This document shows positions 1-5,488 of a DNA stretch of 10,334 nt, one piece after another. The DNA comes from Clostridia bacterium (GTDB lineage: Bacteria; Bacillota; Clostridia; Christensenellales; Aristaeellaceae). Under the pieces are notes generated by a model, which was not told the origin of the DNA, did not search any database, and was given only the letters and a program-made list of their open reading frames with translations. The position numbers and the translations under genes were made by a program. Every line of letters starts with the position of its first letter. Positions within the stretch are counted from its first letter, which is position 1. The stretch spans positions 1-10,334 of the forward strand of contig JAKSPZ010000014.1 of assembly GCA_024404395.1 (NCBI GenBank). The letters run 5' to 3'.

Positions 1-603
1 GGGGCGATCGGATGCCAGCCCCACAATGCGTCCCGTTATGACGACGCGGCGGAGCGGGTCATTCTCGATTACCTGAAAAGAGAAAAGTGTCTGCTGTGGG
101 GCGAGATCGGATTGGATTACCACTACGATCTGTCGCCGCGGGACGTTCAGAAAAACGTCTTCGAGCGTCAGTTGAGACTGGCACACGAACAGGGTAAGAC
201 GGTCCAGCTGCACATCCGCGAAGCCCATGAGGACAGCCTTGAGATCTTGAACCGCCTGAAGTCCGAAGGCAAGCTGCCCAAGGGCATCGTGCACTGTTTC
301 ACGGGCGATTGGGAGACGGCTCAGAAATATCTGGCGCTGGATTATTACATCTCCTTCTCGGGGGCGATGACCTTCAAGAACGGCACAGCCATCGCAGATG
401 CCGCGACGAAGGTGCCCGAAGACCGCCTCTTGGTGGAAACGGATGCACCTTACATGGCGCCTGTTCCGCTGCGGGGGAAAAGAAACGAGCCTGCCTTTGT
501 GAGCCATACCTTTGCAAAGCTGGCGGCGCTGAGGGAGAAATCGCCCGACGCACTGGCGGAACGGTTGTGGGCGAACAGCCTGACCGCACTGGGCATCCAA
601 TGA
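1..603 (+). CDS. TatD family metal-dependent hydrolase (5' end outside window)
   Basis: The reading frame is open from base 1, so the gene starts upstream; 200 residues are visible and roughly 55-60 N-terminal residues are missing compared with the usual 255-260. The visible part carries the family signatures in order: GCQPHN (the G-x-H/Q-P-H region), GEIGLDYHYD with the metal-binding Glu, QLHIREA with a metal-ligand His, GIVHCFTG with a further His, and LLVETDAPYMAP with the catalytic Asp, followed by the typical RGKRNEP tail. Members are TIM-barrel, divalent-metal-dependent 3'-5' deoxyribonucleases acting in the cytoplasm, linked to DNA repair or turnover. A TTG at 112 could be read as a start but lies inside the conserved GLDYHYD block, so it is not the true start. 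It ends 13 bases before the VanY-like gene and is probably co-transcribed with it. Family assignment is firm; the exact substrate is not known. Confidence 0.95.
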   Translation, partial: GAIGCQPHNASRYDDAAERVILDYLKREKCLLWGEIGLDYHYDLSPRDVQKNVFERQLRLAHEQGKTVQLHIREAHEDSLEILNRLKSEGKLPKGIVHCFTGDWETAQKYLALDYYISFSGAMTFKNGTAIADAATKVPEDRLLVETDAPYMAPVPLRGKRNEPAFVSHTFAKLAALREKSPDALAERLWANSLTALGIQ

Positions 604-616
604 GTAGGAGCGACAG

Positions 617-1300
617 ATGGCTGAGAGAAGAAACAGAGCGCCCGTGAGACGGCGTCGGAAGCGTGCACGCGGCATTCCCGTGAAGATCGCGATCCCCGTC
701 CTGATCGTGCTGATGGTCGTATCCTTCTTTGCGGGACGATACGCGGGCATCGAATCCACCAAGTATCATGGCAAGATTCTGCTGGTCAACAGCGAAAACC
801 GACTGAGCGCGGACTATGTGCCCGAGGGACTGGTCAATCTGTACAACCAACGGCATTCCTTCCGCCTGGCGTCCAGCGACATCTATCTGACGCGCGCGGC
901 TTACGAGGCGGCGCAGCAGATGTTTGCAGCTGCGGAAGCGGCGAACGTCAACGGTTTCATCATCACCAGCGGCTACCGCGATTATGCCAGACAGGCGGAG
1001 GTCTACGCCGAGAGCGAAGCGGGCAAGGCACAGGAACCCGGCGCCAGCGAGCACCAGACAGGTCTGGCTTTCGATGTCACCGCGGAGAACAACGGCGGCT
1101 TTGAGACCACGCCCCAGTATGCATGGCTCTGCCAGCATGCCCATGAGTACGGATTCATCCAGCGCTATCCTGCCAACAAGGCCGATGAGACGGGCATCAG
1201 CTACGAGCCCTGGCATTATCGCTATGTGGGCGTGAAGGCAGCCACCGCCATTCACGGGCGGGGTATCACGCTGGAGGCCTATATTAAGGGCGGACACTGA
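617..1300 (+). CDS. VanY-type D-alanyl-D-alanine carboxypeptidase (peptidase M15B), membrane-anchored
   Basis: This 227-residue protein starts with a very basic stretch (residues 4-18, mostly Arg/Lys) followed by one hydrophobic segment at about 23-41. That is the pattern of a signal anchor with the rest outside the membrane. The C-terminal half is a M15B zinc peptidase domain: SGYRDYARQ at 118-126, SEHQTGLAFD at 144-153 with the zinc ligands H146 and D153, and EPWHYRY at 197-203 with catalytic E197 and zinc ligand H200. Family members remove the terminal D-Ala from peptidoglycan stem peptides, which trims the wall and can lower the vancomycin target. No vanR/S/H/A/X genes are nearby, so a housekeeping wall role is more likely than resistance. 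The ATG at 617 is preceded by AGGAG at 606-610 with a 6-base spacing, and lies 13 bases after the TatD-family gene. No terminator is visible after its stop codon. Confidence 0.93.
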   Translation: MAERRNRAPVRRRRKRARGIPVKIAIPVLIVLMVVSFFAGRYAGIESTKYHGKILLVNSENRLSADYVPEGLVNLYNQRHSFRLASSDIYLTRAAYEAAQQMFAAAEAANVNGFIITSGYRDYARQAEVYAESEAGKAQEPGASEHQTGLAFDVTAENNGGFETTPQYAWLCQHAHEYGFIQRYPANKADETGISYEPWHYRYVGVKAATAIHGRGITLEAYIKGGH

Positions 1301-1309
1301 AGATTGTAC

Positions 1310-1338
1310 TTGCGTTAACAAATGATTTAGTGTAAAAT
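1310..1338 (+). promoter_or_regulatory. Predicted housekeeping promoter of the phosphohexomutase gene
   Basis: The -35 is TTGCGT (1310-1315), the spacer is 17 bases and the -10 is TAAAAT (1333-1338), in an A/T-rich stretch between two G+C-rich genes. The predicted start of transcription near 1345 gives a leader of about 48 bases before the ATG at 1393. Called from match to consensus only. Confidence 0.6.
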
Positions 1339-1392
1339 AAAAACACAATAATACTCGATGTATGTCGGTACACAATACGGGAGGAATTTGCT

Positions 1393-3114
1393 ATGGAAGC
1401 AATGGAACTTTACCGTCAGTGGCTGGCGGATTTCGCAGATGATGCAGAGACCGTCGCCGATCTGAAAGCTATTGAGAATGACCCCAAAGAGATCGAAGAT
1501 CGCTTTTATCGTGAACTGGAGTTCGGTACCGCAGGTATGCGCGGCGTGCTCGGCGCAGGTACCAACCGCCTGAATATCTATAACGTTCGCCGTGTCTCCA
1601 AGGCTATGGCGAAGTATATCCTCACCACTGAAGACGGTGCACAGCGCGGCGTTGCCATCGCTTATGACTCCCGCAACAAGTCCGACGTCTTTGCCAAGGA
1701 AGCGGCGCTTGTTCTGGCAGCCTCCGGCGTCAAGGCGTTCCTGTATGAGTCCCTGCGTCCCGTTCCGGTGCTGTCCTTCACCATCCGTCACCTGAACTGC
1801 ATCGCCGGTATCGTCATTACCGCCAGCCACAACCCCAAGCAGTACAACGGCTATAAGGCCTACTGGACCGACGGCGGTCAGATGCCGCCCGAGTCCGTCA
1901 AGGGCATCACCGATCGTCTGCCCGAGACCACCTACGCCGAGTCTCAGCCCATGGATGAGCAGGAAGCCATCGCAAAGGGCCTGCTGGTCTACATCGGCAA
2001 GGAAGTGGACGATGCTTATATCGCCGCCATCAAGAAGCTGTCCGTCAACCCCGAGCTGGCTCGCGAAGTTGGCAAGACGCTGAAGATCGTCTACACCCCC
2101 CTCCACGGTTCCGGCAACATTCCCGTTCGCCGCATCTTCAAGGAGATCGGCATGGAGAACGTCTACGTTGTTCCCGAGCAGGAACTGCCCGACGGCAATT
2201 TCTCCACCGTGCGCGTCCCCAATCCCGAGGAGAAGGACGCTTTCACCCTGGCACTCAAGATGCAGGAAGAGCTGGGTGCAGACCTCTGCGTCGGTACCGA
2301 CCCCGACTGTGACCGCGTGGGTATCGCCTGCATGACCGAGAATGGTCCCCGTCTGCTGAACGGCAACCAGATCGGCTGCGTGCTGCTGCACTACATTCTG
2401 TCTCAGAAGCAGGCTCGCGGTGAGCTGCCCAAGAACGCCGCTGCGGTAACGACCATCGTTTCCACCAACATGGCTGCCGCCATTGCCAAGTCCTTTGGCT
2501 GCGAGATGATCGAAGTTCTGACCGGCTTCAAGTACATCGCAGAGCAGATCCACAAGTTCGAGACCACCGGCTGCAACACCTTCATGTTCGGCTTTGAAGA
2601 GTCCTACGGCTTCCTGTCCGGCACCGACGTCCGCGACAAGGACGGTGTCAATGCCTGCATGCTGATCGCCGAGGCAGCTTCCTGGTACAAGAAGCAGTAC
2701 AACAAGACCCTGGCGGATGCCATCGATCTCCTGTACGAGCAGTATGGCTACTATGGTGACAAGGTCGCGTCCTTCGTCCTGCCCGGCAAGGATGGTCTGG
2801 CGAAGATGCAGACCGTCATGGCAGGTCTCCGCGACAATCCGCCCACCGATTTCGCGGGCTGCAAGGTCCTCGCTCTGCGCGACTACCAGAAGTCCACTCG
2901 CGTGTGCGACGGTGTCACCGAGACCCTGACCCTTCCCAAGTCCAATGTTCTGTACTACGAACTGGAAGGCGGCGCATGGCTGTGCGTCCGTCCCAGCGGT
3001 ACCGAGCCCAAGATCAAGCTGTATGTCAACGCTGTTTCCGACAGTGCCGAGAAGACGCAGGAAATGCTGAATGCCTACGCCGACGCCGCTGTCAAACTGC
3101 TGGAGCAGTTCTGA
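1393..3114 (+). CDS. pgcA: Alpha-phosphohexomutase (phosphoglucomutase/phosphomannomutase, PgcA-like)
   Basis: This 573-residue enzyme has the full set of alpha-D-phosphohexomutase motifs. TASHNP is at 143-148, with S145 the serine that carries the phosphate; the metal-binding loop GTDPDCDR is at 301-308 with D303, D305 and D307; GFEESYG at 400-406 is the sugar-binding loop; RPSGTEPK at 533-540 is the phosphate-binding loop of domain 4. The length fits the long Firmicute type (Bacillus PgcA) rather than the 450-residue GlmM type, and the N-terminal EFGTAGMRG block at 43-51 agrees. It interconverts glucose-1-phosphate and glucose-6-phosphate, and perhaps mannose phosphates, feeding UDP-glucose and glycogen or wall polymers. 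The start has GGGAGG at 1379-1384, eight bases ahead. It is a stand-alone unit with its own promoter and terminator, and its codon use is strongly biased to C/G-ending codons, as in highly expressed genes. The choice between glucose and mannose as main substrate is not settled by sequence. Confidence 0.95.
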   Translation: MEAMELYRQWLADFADDAETVADLKAIENDPKEIEDRFYRELEFGTAGMRGVLGAGTNRLNIYNVRRVSKAMAKYILTTEDGAQRGVAIAYDSRNKSDVFAKEAALVLAASGVKAFLYESLRPVPVLSFTIRHLNCIAGIVITASHNPKQYNGYKAYWTDGGQMPPESVKGITDRLPETTYAESQPMDEQEAIAKGLLVYIGKEVDDAYIAAIKKLSVNPELAREVGKTLKIVYTPLHGSGNIPVRRIFKEIGMENVYVVPEQELPDGNFSTVRVPNPEEKDAFTLALKMQEELGADLCVGTDPDCDRVGIACMTENGPRLLNGNQIGCVLLHYILSQKQARGELPKNAAAVTTIVSTNMAAAIAKSFGCEMIEVLTGFKYIAEQIHKFETTGCNTFMFGFEESYGFLSGTDVRDKDGVNACMLIAEAASWYKKQYNKTLADAIDLLYEQYGYYGDKVASFVLPGKDGLAKMQTVMAGLRDNPPTDFAGCKVLALRDYQKSTRVCDGVTETLTLPKSNVLYYELEGGAWLCVRPSGTEPKIKLYVNAVSDSAEKTQEMLNAYADAAVKLLEQF

Positions 3115-3122
3115 TCCTATAC

Positions 3123-3152
3123 GAAAAGCGCTTCCGTAAGGGAGCGCTTTTC
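3123..3152. terminator. Hairpin terminator between convergent pgcA and tspO-like genes
   Basis: GAAAAGCGCTTCC (3123-3135) pairs with GGGAGCGCTTTTC (3140-3152) around a GTAA tetraloop: 13 pairs, one of them a T-G pair. Because the outer pairs are A-T on both sides, a U-rich end is present on either strand. It can therefore stop pgcA from the left, eight bases after its stop codon, and back up termination of the minus-strand tspO-like gene from the right. Confidence 0.85.
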
Positions 3153-3162
3153 TGTGCCTTCG

Positions 3163-3187
3163 GGGGCACGAGGGTCGGTCGTGCCCC
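3163..3187. repeat. Second G+C-rich inverted repeat in the convergent gap
   Basis: GGGGCACGA (3163-3171) and TCGTGCCCC (3179-3187) form a perfect 9-bp stem with a 7-base loop. There is no T-run on either strand, so it is not a classic intrinsic terminator. On the plus strand its left arm can also pair with GTGCC at about 3154-3158 around a TTCG loop, giving a competing fold. It may protect the 3' end of the minus-strand tspO-like transcript, whose stop codon is 35 bases away. Confidence 0.45.
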
Positions 3188-3221
3188 ATCTATATGAACA
3201 CCTGCTATCCTCGGTCGGACG

Positions 3222-4013
3222 TTACGCATGTCTTCTTCGGCGGATCGACGGGCAACAGCCCATGAGCGCGATACAGACACAGCCCATCATGGTGAGGATA
3301 CAGATGATGTCAAAGAGGATGATGCGCCAGTACATGCCGTTGTAACCGACAGCGGAGAGGTGACGCACAAGGATGCCGACATACGCCCAGATCATCGCAA
3401 GCCCCATGAGCCATTTTCTGAAGATCAGCAACGCGAGGATGCAGACGACGGTGCCGAGCAGCAGAGCGGCGATGGCACGGAATTCGCCGGTGACGCCTAC
3501 GGAGGAGATGCCGATCTTCGTGAGCAGTACTTCGGCGTTCGCAATGGTGGCGGCGGCGATCCAGCCGGTGTAAATGTGAAAACCGATGCGGGACAGTTGA
3601 TCCGTTACGGGTCGATCGTCGTCACGCGGCAGTCGGAATTCGATGATGAACAACGTCACCAGCAGGGCAATGATACAGATCAGCGCGATGGGGATGGCGT
3701 GCAGGTGCCAGCAGAGGATCCACGCGGTATTCAGCAGACAGCCGATCATGAACCAGGGTCCGATCGCTTCCCGAAAAGCACGGCTCGACATGCCCGAATC
3801 GAACAGTTCCCATTGATACAGGACGAATATCGCCATCAGCGCGTAGATCACGCCCCAGATCGCAAAGGTGTACGGGGCGGGTGTGAACAGGCTTGGCCAC
3901 CTTTCGGAGACCTGCGCGGTGGTGTTGCCGCCGATGGGAAGCAGGTTTGCCAGCCCATTGACGGCGATCATCACCGCGAATGCGATCGTGTTGAGCCATT
4001 TCATGAGTTTCAT
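3222..4013 (-). CDS. TspO/MBR-related tryptophan-rich membrane protein (long form)
   Basis: This 263-residue protein is almost wholly hydrophobic, with about seven or eight membrane segments (roughly 8-27, 46-67, 87-125 as one or two, 146-165, 178-197, 200-220, 229-252). The block PAPYTFAIWGVIYALM at 45-60 is the TspO signature (P-x-x-FAIWG-x-x-Y). Tryptophans recur at 39, 53, 68, 87, 98, 102, 151, 201, 209 and 229. Canonical TspO has about 160 residues and five segments, so this belongs to the longer bacterial variants; whether it binds porphyrin or haem is unproven. It ends in a basic RRRRH tail, expected inside the cell. The ATG at 4013 has AGGAG at 4022-4026 eight bases ahead; an in-frame ATG at 4004 is a poorer choice. 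It lies 22 bases after desulfoferrodoxin and is probably in one operon with it, which hints at a role in oxidative or haem-related stress. Confidence 0.82.
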   Translation of the reverse strand: MKLMKWLNTIAFAVMIAVNGLANLLPIGGNTTAQVSERWPSLFTPAPYTFAIWGVIYALMAIFVLYQWELFDSGMSSRAFREAIGPWFMIGCLLNTAWILCWHLHAIPIALICIIALLVTLFIIEFRLPRDDDRPVTDQLSRIGFHIYTGWIAAATIANAEVLLTKIGISSVGVTGEFRAIAALLLGTVVCILALLIFRKWLMGLAMIWAYVGILVRHLSAVGYNGMYWRIILFDIICILTMMGCVCIALMGCCPSIRRRRHA

Positions 4014-4035
4014 GAGAAGGACTCCTTTCTCATGC

Positions 4036-4461
4036 TCAGATCATCTTGTCCCGACAGTCTCTGGGAAGGTTGTCTTCCCATTGGCAGGTACACCACAGAC
4101 CGTGGACGTTGCAGTAGGCGTAAACGCATTCGGCCTTTTCGTAATCCGTCAGGCAGAAGCGGGCTTTCGGTGCGGTGTCGGGCTTGAAACGGTGGAAGTG
4201 CAGTCCCCTGTCCGTCTGGACGATGACCCATTCGATCATGTGGGATTCCGTCATCGGATGGAGCTGACTGCCAATCTCCACGCAGACTTTCGATCCGTAG
4301 ATCGATACAACGGGCAGATGCTTCTCGACGGGACCATCATTGGTTGCCGCGATTAGCTTCTTCATTTCCTGACCGCAGCAGTGAGGCGTAACGCCGCTGT
4401 CCTCGATCATGCAGACCAGATTTCCGCAGATCTCGCAGCGGTAGAATACCAGTTCATTCAT
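4036..4461 (-). CDS. dfx: Desulfoferrodoxin (2Fe superoxide reductase)
   Basis: This 141-residue protein has both iron sites of class I superoxide reductase. The N-terminal rubredoxin-like centre has C9, C12, C28 and C29 (CEICG, then CC). The catalytic Fe(His)4Cys centre has H48 in EKHLP, H68 in LHPM, H74 in ESHMIEW, and C117 and H120 in CNVHGLW. It reduces superoxide to hydrogen peroxide in the cytoplasm without releasing oxygen, using electrons usually passed from rubredoxin, and is typical of anaerobes. The frame is open further upstream, to about 4644, but homology starts at the Met at 4461, which has AGGA at 4471-4474 nine bases ahead. Most family members end soon after HGLW; this one runs on for 18 residues with three more cysteines (C124, C126, C136). 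It is the first annotated gene of a minus-strand operon with the TspO-like gene. Confidence 0.95.
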   Translation of the reverse strand: MNELVFYRCEICGNLVCMIEDSGVTPHCCGQEMKKLIAATNDGPVEKHLPVVSIYGSKVCVEIGSQLHPMTESHMIEWVIVQTDRGLHFHRFKPDTAPKARFCLTDYEKAECVYAYCNVHGLWCTCQWEDNLPRDCRDKMI

Positions 4462-4463
4462 AA

Positions 4464-4520
4464 CTACAATTCCTTTCTTTCTCGGTGGATTGGATGATTG
4501 ACGTTCCCTGATGCCTGCAT
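4464..4520 (-). CDS. Possible 18-residue leader ORF upstream of dfx
   Basis: An ATG at 4520 opens a short frame encoding MQASGNVNHPIHRERKEL and ending in TAG at 4464-4466, two bases before the dfx start codon. The ATG is preceded by AAAGGGGTGA, close to the ideal AAAGGAGGTGA, with five bases between them. That is a better site than the one for dfx itself, which lies inside the last codons of the small frame. The geometry is that of translational coupling or a leader peptide. The peptide has no recognisable family and shows no run of one amino acid of the kind used for attenuation. It may be chance; the strong ribosome binding site and the close fit to dfx are the only support. Confidence 0.4.
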   Translation of the reverse strand: MQASGNVNHPIHRERKEL

Positions 4521-4528
4521 CGGAATCA

Positions 4529-4558
4529 CCCCTTTCGGTATCGTTGAAAGTGCAGGGG
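4529..4558 (-). promoter_or_regulatory. Possible leader hairpin covering the small ORF's ribosome binding site
   Basis: In the minus-strand RNA, CCCC and TTTC (4558-4555 and 4549-4546) can pair with GAAA and GGGG (4536-4533 and 4532-4529), with a five-base bulge and a nine-base loop. The GAAAGGGG arm is the ribosome binding site of the 18-residue ORF, so folding would hide it. Just upstream, at about 4561-4580, the RNA is a pyrimidine tract with CCUCUCCUCCCCU, which resembles the 16S anti-Shine-Dalgarno end and could compete for the same pairing. Drawn by eye; no energy was computed. Confidence 0.3.
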
Positions 4559-4586
4559 GACAGTGAGGGGAGGAGAGGAGCAGAAT

Positions 4587-4597
4587 CGGTTGAACCG
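4587..4597. promoter_or_regulatory. 11-bp palindrome just downstream of the dfx promoter
   Basis: CGGTT-G-AACCG is a perfect inverted repeat with a one-base centre. It sits at about +12 to +22 relative to the predicted dfx start of transcription, where a repressor could block transcription. The regulator is not known; the divergent XRE-type protein is one candidate. Confidence 0.3.
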
Positions 4598-4615
4598 TTC
4601 CTGTCTGTGATTCGG

Positions 4616-4644
4616 ATTTTAGCCAAACATTTCATGTACAACAA
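4616..4644 (-). promoter_or_regulatory. Predicted promoter of the dfx-tspO-like operon
   Basis: Read on the minus strand, TTGTTG (4644-4639) and TAAAAT (4621-4616) are separated by 17 bases. Transcription would start near 4609, leaving a leader of about 148 bases before the dfx ATG. No equally good promoter is visible for the divergent gene at 4702; weak candidates lie between 4631 and 4675. Confidence 0.6.
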
Positions 4645-4701
4645 GTGTAGGGGCTACAAAATCGCCTGTATTTTCAAAACTACATAGAGGGAGGCTTCAT
4701 C

Positions 4702-5292
4702 ATGAACAATGTGTTGCTGGGAAAGACCATTCGAGCGATGTACAAGCTGAGCGGGAAGACGCTGCCACAGCTTTCCGAAGAGACCGGACTGACCGTTGAC
4801 AGCATCAACAACCTGTTCTATGCCCGCATTCAGAAGCCGGGTCTGGCTGACCTGTGCGCACTGACGGCAGCGATGGGCTTCTCGGTTGCTCAGCTGACGG
4901 ATTTTATGGCGCAGCGGGGAAGTGAACTTGCCGATTCGGACAATGTAGCCGAGGCATTCACGCTCTTTCTTTCAGGTGACTCGGAAATACAGCCCGTTGC
5001 CGCAGCGGAGACAGTGCCTGTACAACAGCATGAAGAAAAAATCGCAGCGCAGTTCAGGGAGCAGATCGAATTACTCCGAATGACGGGCGACAAGTTGGAG
5101 CAGCATTACAACCTTTGCATCACCGAACTCAGAAGCATCCACGCCAAGGAAATGGCGCGCCAGGATGAGATCATCGCGCAGAATCATCGAACCATCCGCC
5201 GCCTCCGAATCGCCCTGATCGGTGTGGTCGCCGTCTTCTTCATACTGTCACTGGTGGATGTGTTGAACATCAATGTGGGCTGGTTGAGATAA
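4702..5292 (+). CDS. XRE-family HTH protein with coiled coil and C-terminal membrane anchor
   Basis: The 196 residues divide into three parts. Residues 8-66 form an XRE/Cro-like helix-turn-helix, with the scanning and recognition helices around LPQLSEETGLTVDSINNLF (21-39). Residues 108-166 are a charged, heptad-like helix that should form a coiled coil. Residues 168-187 are a single hydrophobic segment, so the protein would be tethered with the DNA-binding part in the cytoplasm and only a short tail (VLNINVGWLR) outside. The start ATG has GAGGGAGG at 4687-4694, seven bases ahead. It is divergent from dfx across a 240-base gap that holds the dfx promoter and a palindrome, so it may regulate that operon or itself. 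A small inverted repeat TGTAG-GGG-CTACA at 4646-4658 lies upstream. I do not recognise a named regulator; targets are unknown. Confidence 0.85.
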   Translation: MNNVLLGKTIRAMYKLSGKTLPQLSEETGLTVDSINNLFYARIQKPGLADLCALTAAMGFSVAQLTDFMAQRGSELADSDNVAEAFTLFLSGDSEIQPVAAAETVPVQQHEEKIAAQFREQIELLRMTGDKLEQHYNLCITELRSIHAKEMARQDEIIAQNHRTIRRLRIALIGVVAVFFILSLVDVLNINVGWLR

Positions 5293-5294
5293 AT

Positions 5295-5325
5295 AGGGTC
5301 CTGTCCTTATCGGACAGGACCTTTT
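5295..5325 (+). terminator. Intrinsic terminator of the XRE-family gene
   Basis: GGTCCTGTCC (5297-5306) pairs perfectly with GGACAGGACC (5312-5321) around a five-base loop, followed by TTTT (5322-5325). It begins three bases after the TAA stop and separates this gene from the ychF promoter. Confidence 0.93.
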
Positions 5326-5361
5326 AAACTTCATTTTCGTGATTTGATTACAAAATACGCA

Positions 5362-5390
5362 TTGAGAAAACTGACGCCATCTGTTATAAT
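5362..5390 (+). promoter_or_regulatory. Strong predicted promoter of the ychF-rlmH-orf-tlyA operon
   Basis: TTGAGA (5362-5367), a 17-base spacer and a perfect TATAAT (5385-5390), with TG at 5382-5383 giving an extended -10. This is the best promoter in the window. Transcription would start near 5397, with a leader of about 92 bases. The -10 overlaps an imperfect inverted repeat, TTATAAT-GT-ATTATGA (5384-5399). Confidence 0.85.
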
Positions 5391-5488
5391 GTATTATGAT
5401 GTATTGGGCGCATTTTCTCATTCTGTGATAAAAGCGCTTCAATTGCCAATTATGCAAGACCCCTGAAAATAAAGGAGCGTTGAAAGAT

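Noticed and set aside
617..1300. Vancomycin resistance locus
   Set aside because: VanY-type peptidases are common wall enzymes; no vanR, vanS, vanH, vanA or vanX gene is present.
1327..3189. A 620-codon open frame on the minus strand across pgcA
   Set aside because: It mirrors the pgcA coding frame; strong use of C/G-ending codons removes antisense stops. The product has low-complexity Gly/Leu/Val/Asp composition and no family motif, while pgcA on the plus strand has all its catalytic motifs.
3228..4187. A 319-codon plus-strand frame rich in Asp, Gly, His and Arg
   Set aside because: It is antisense to the hydrophobic TspO-like gene; complementary codons of Leu/Ile/Val/Ala give such a polar, repetitive product.
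4036..4644. A 202-residue version of desulfoferrodoxin with a longer N-terminus
   Set aside because: The extra 61 residues are upstream of the known family start, would need to begin upstream of the predicted start of transcription, and contain no domain; the Met at 4461 has a ribosome binding site.
4646..4658. TGTAG-GGG-CTACA as an operator of the XRE-family gene
   Set aside because: Only 5-bp arms in an A/T-rich gap, and no convincing promoter to place it against; mentioned in the gene entry but not called as a site.
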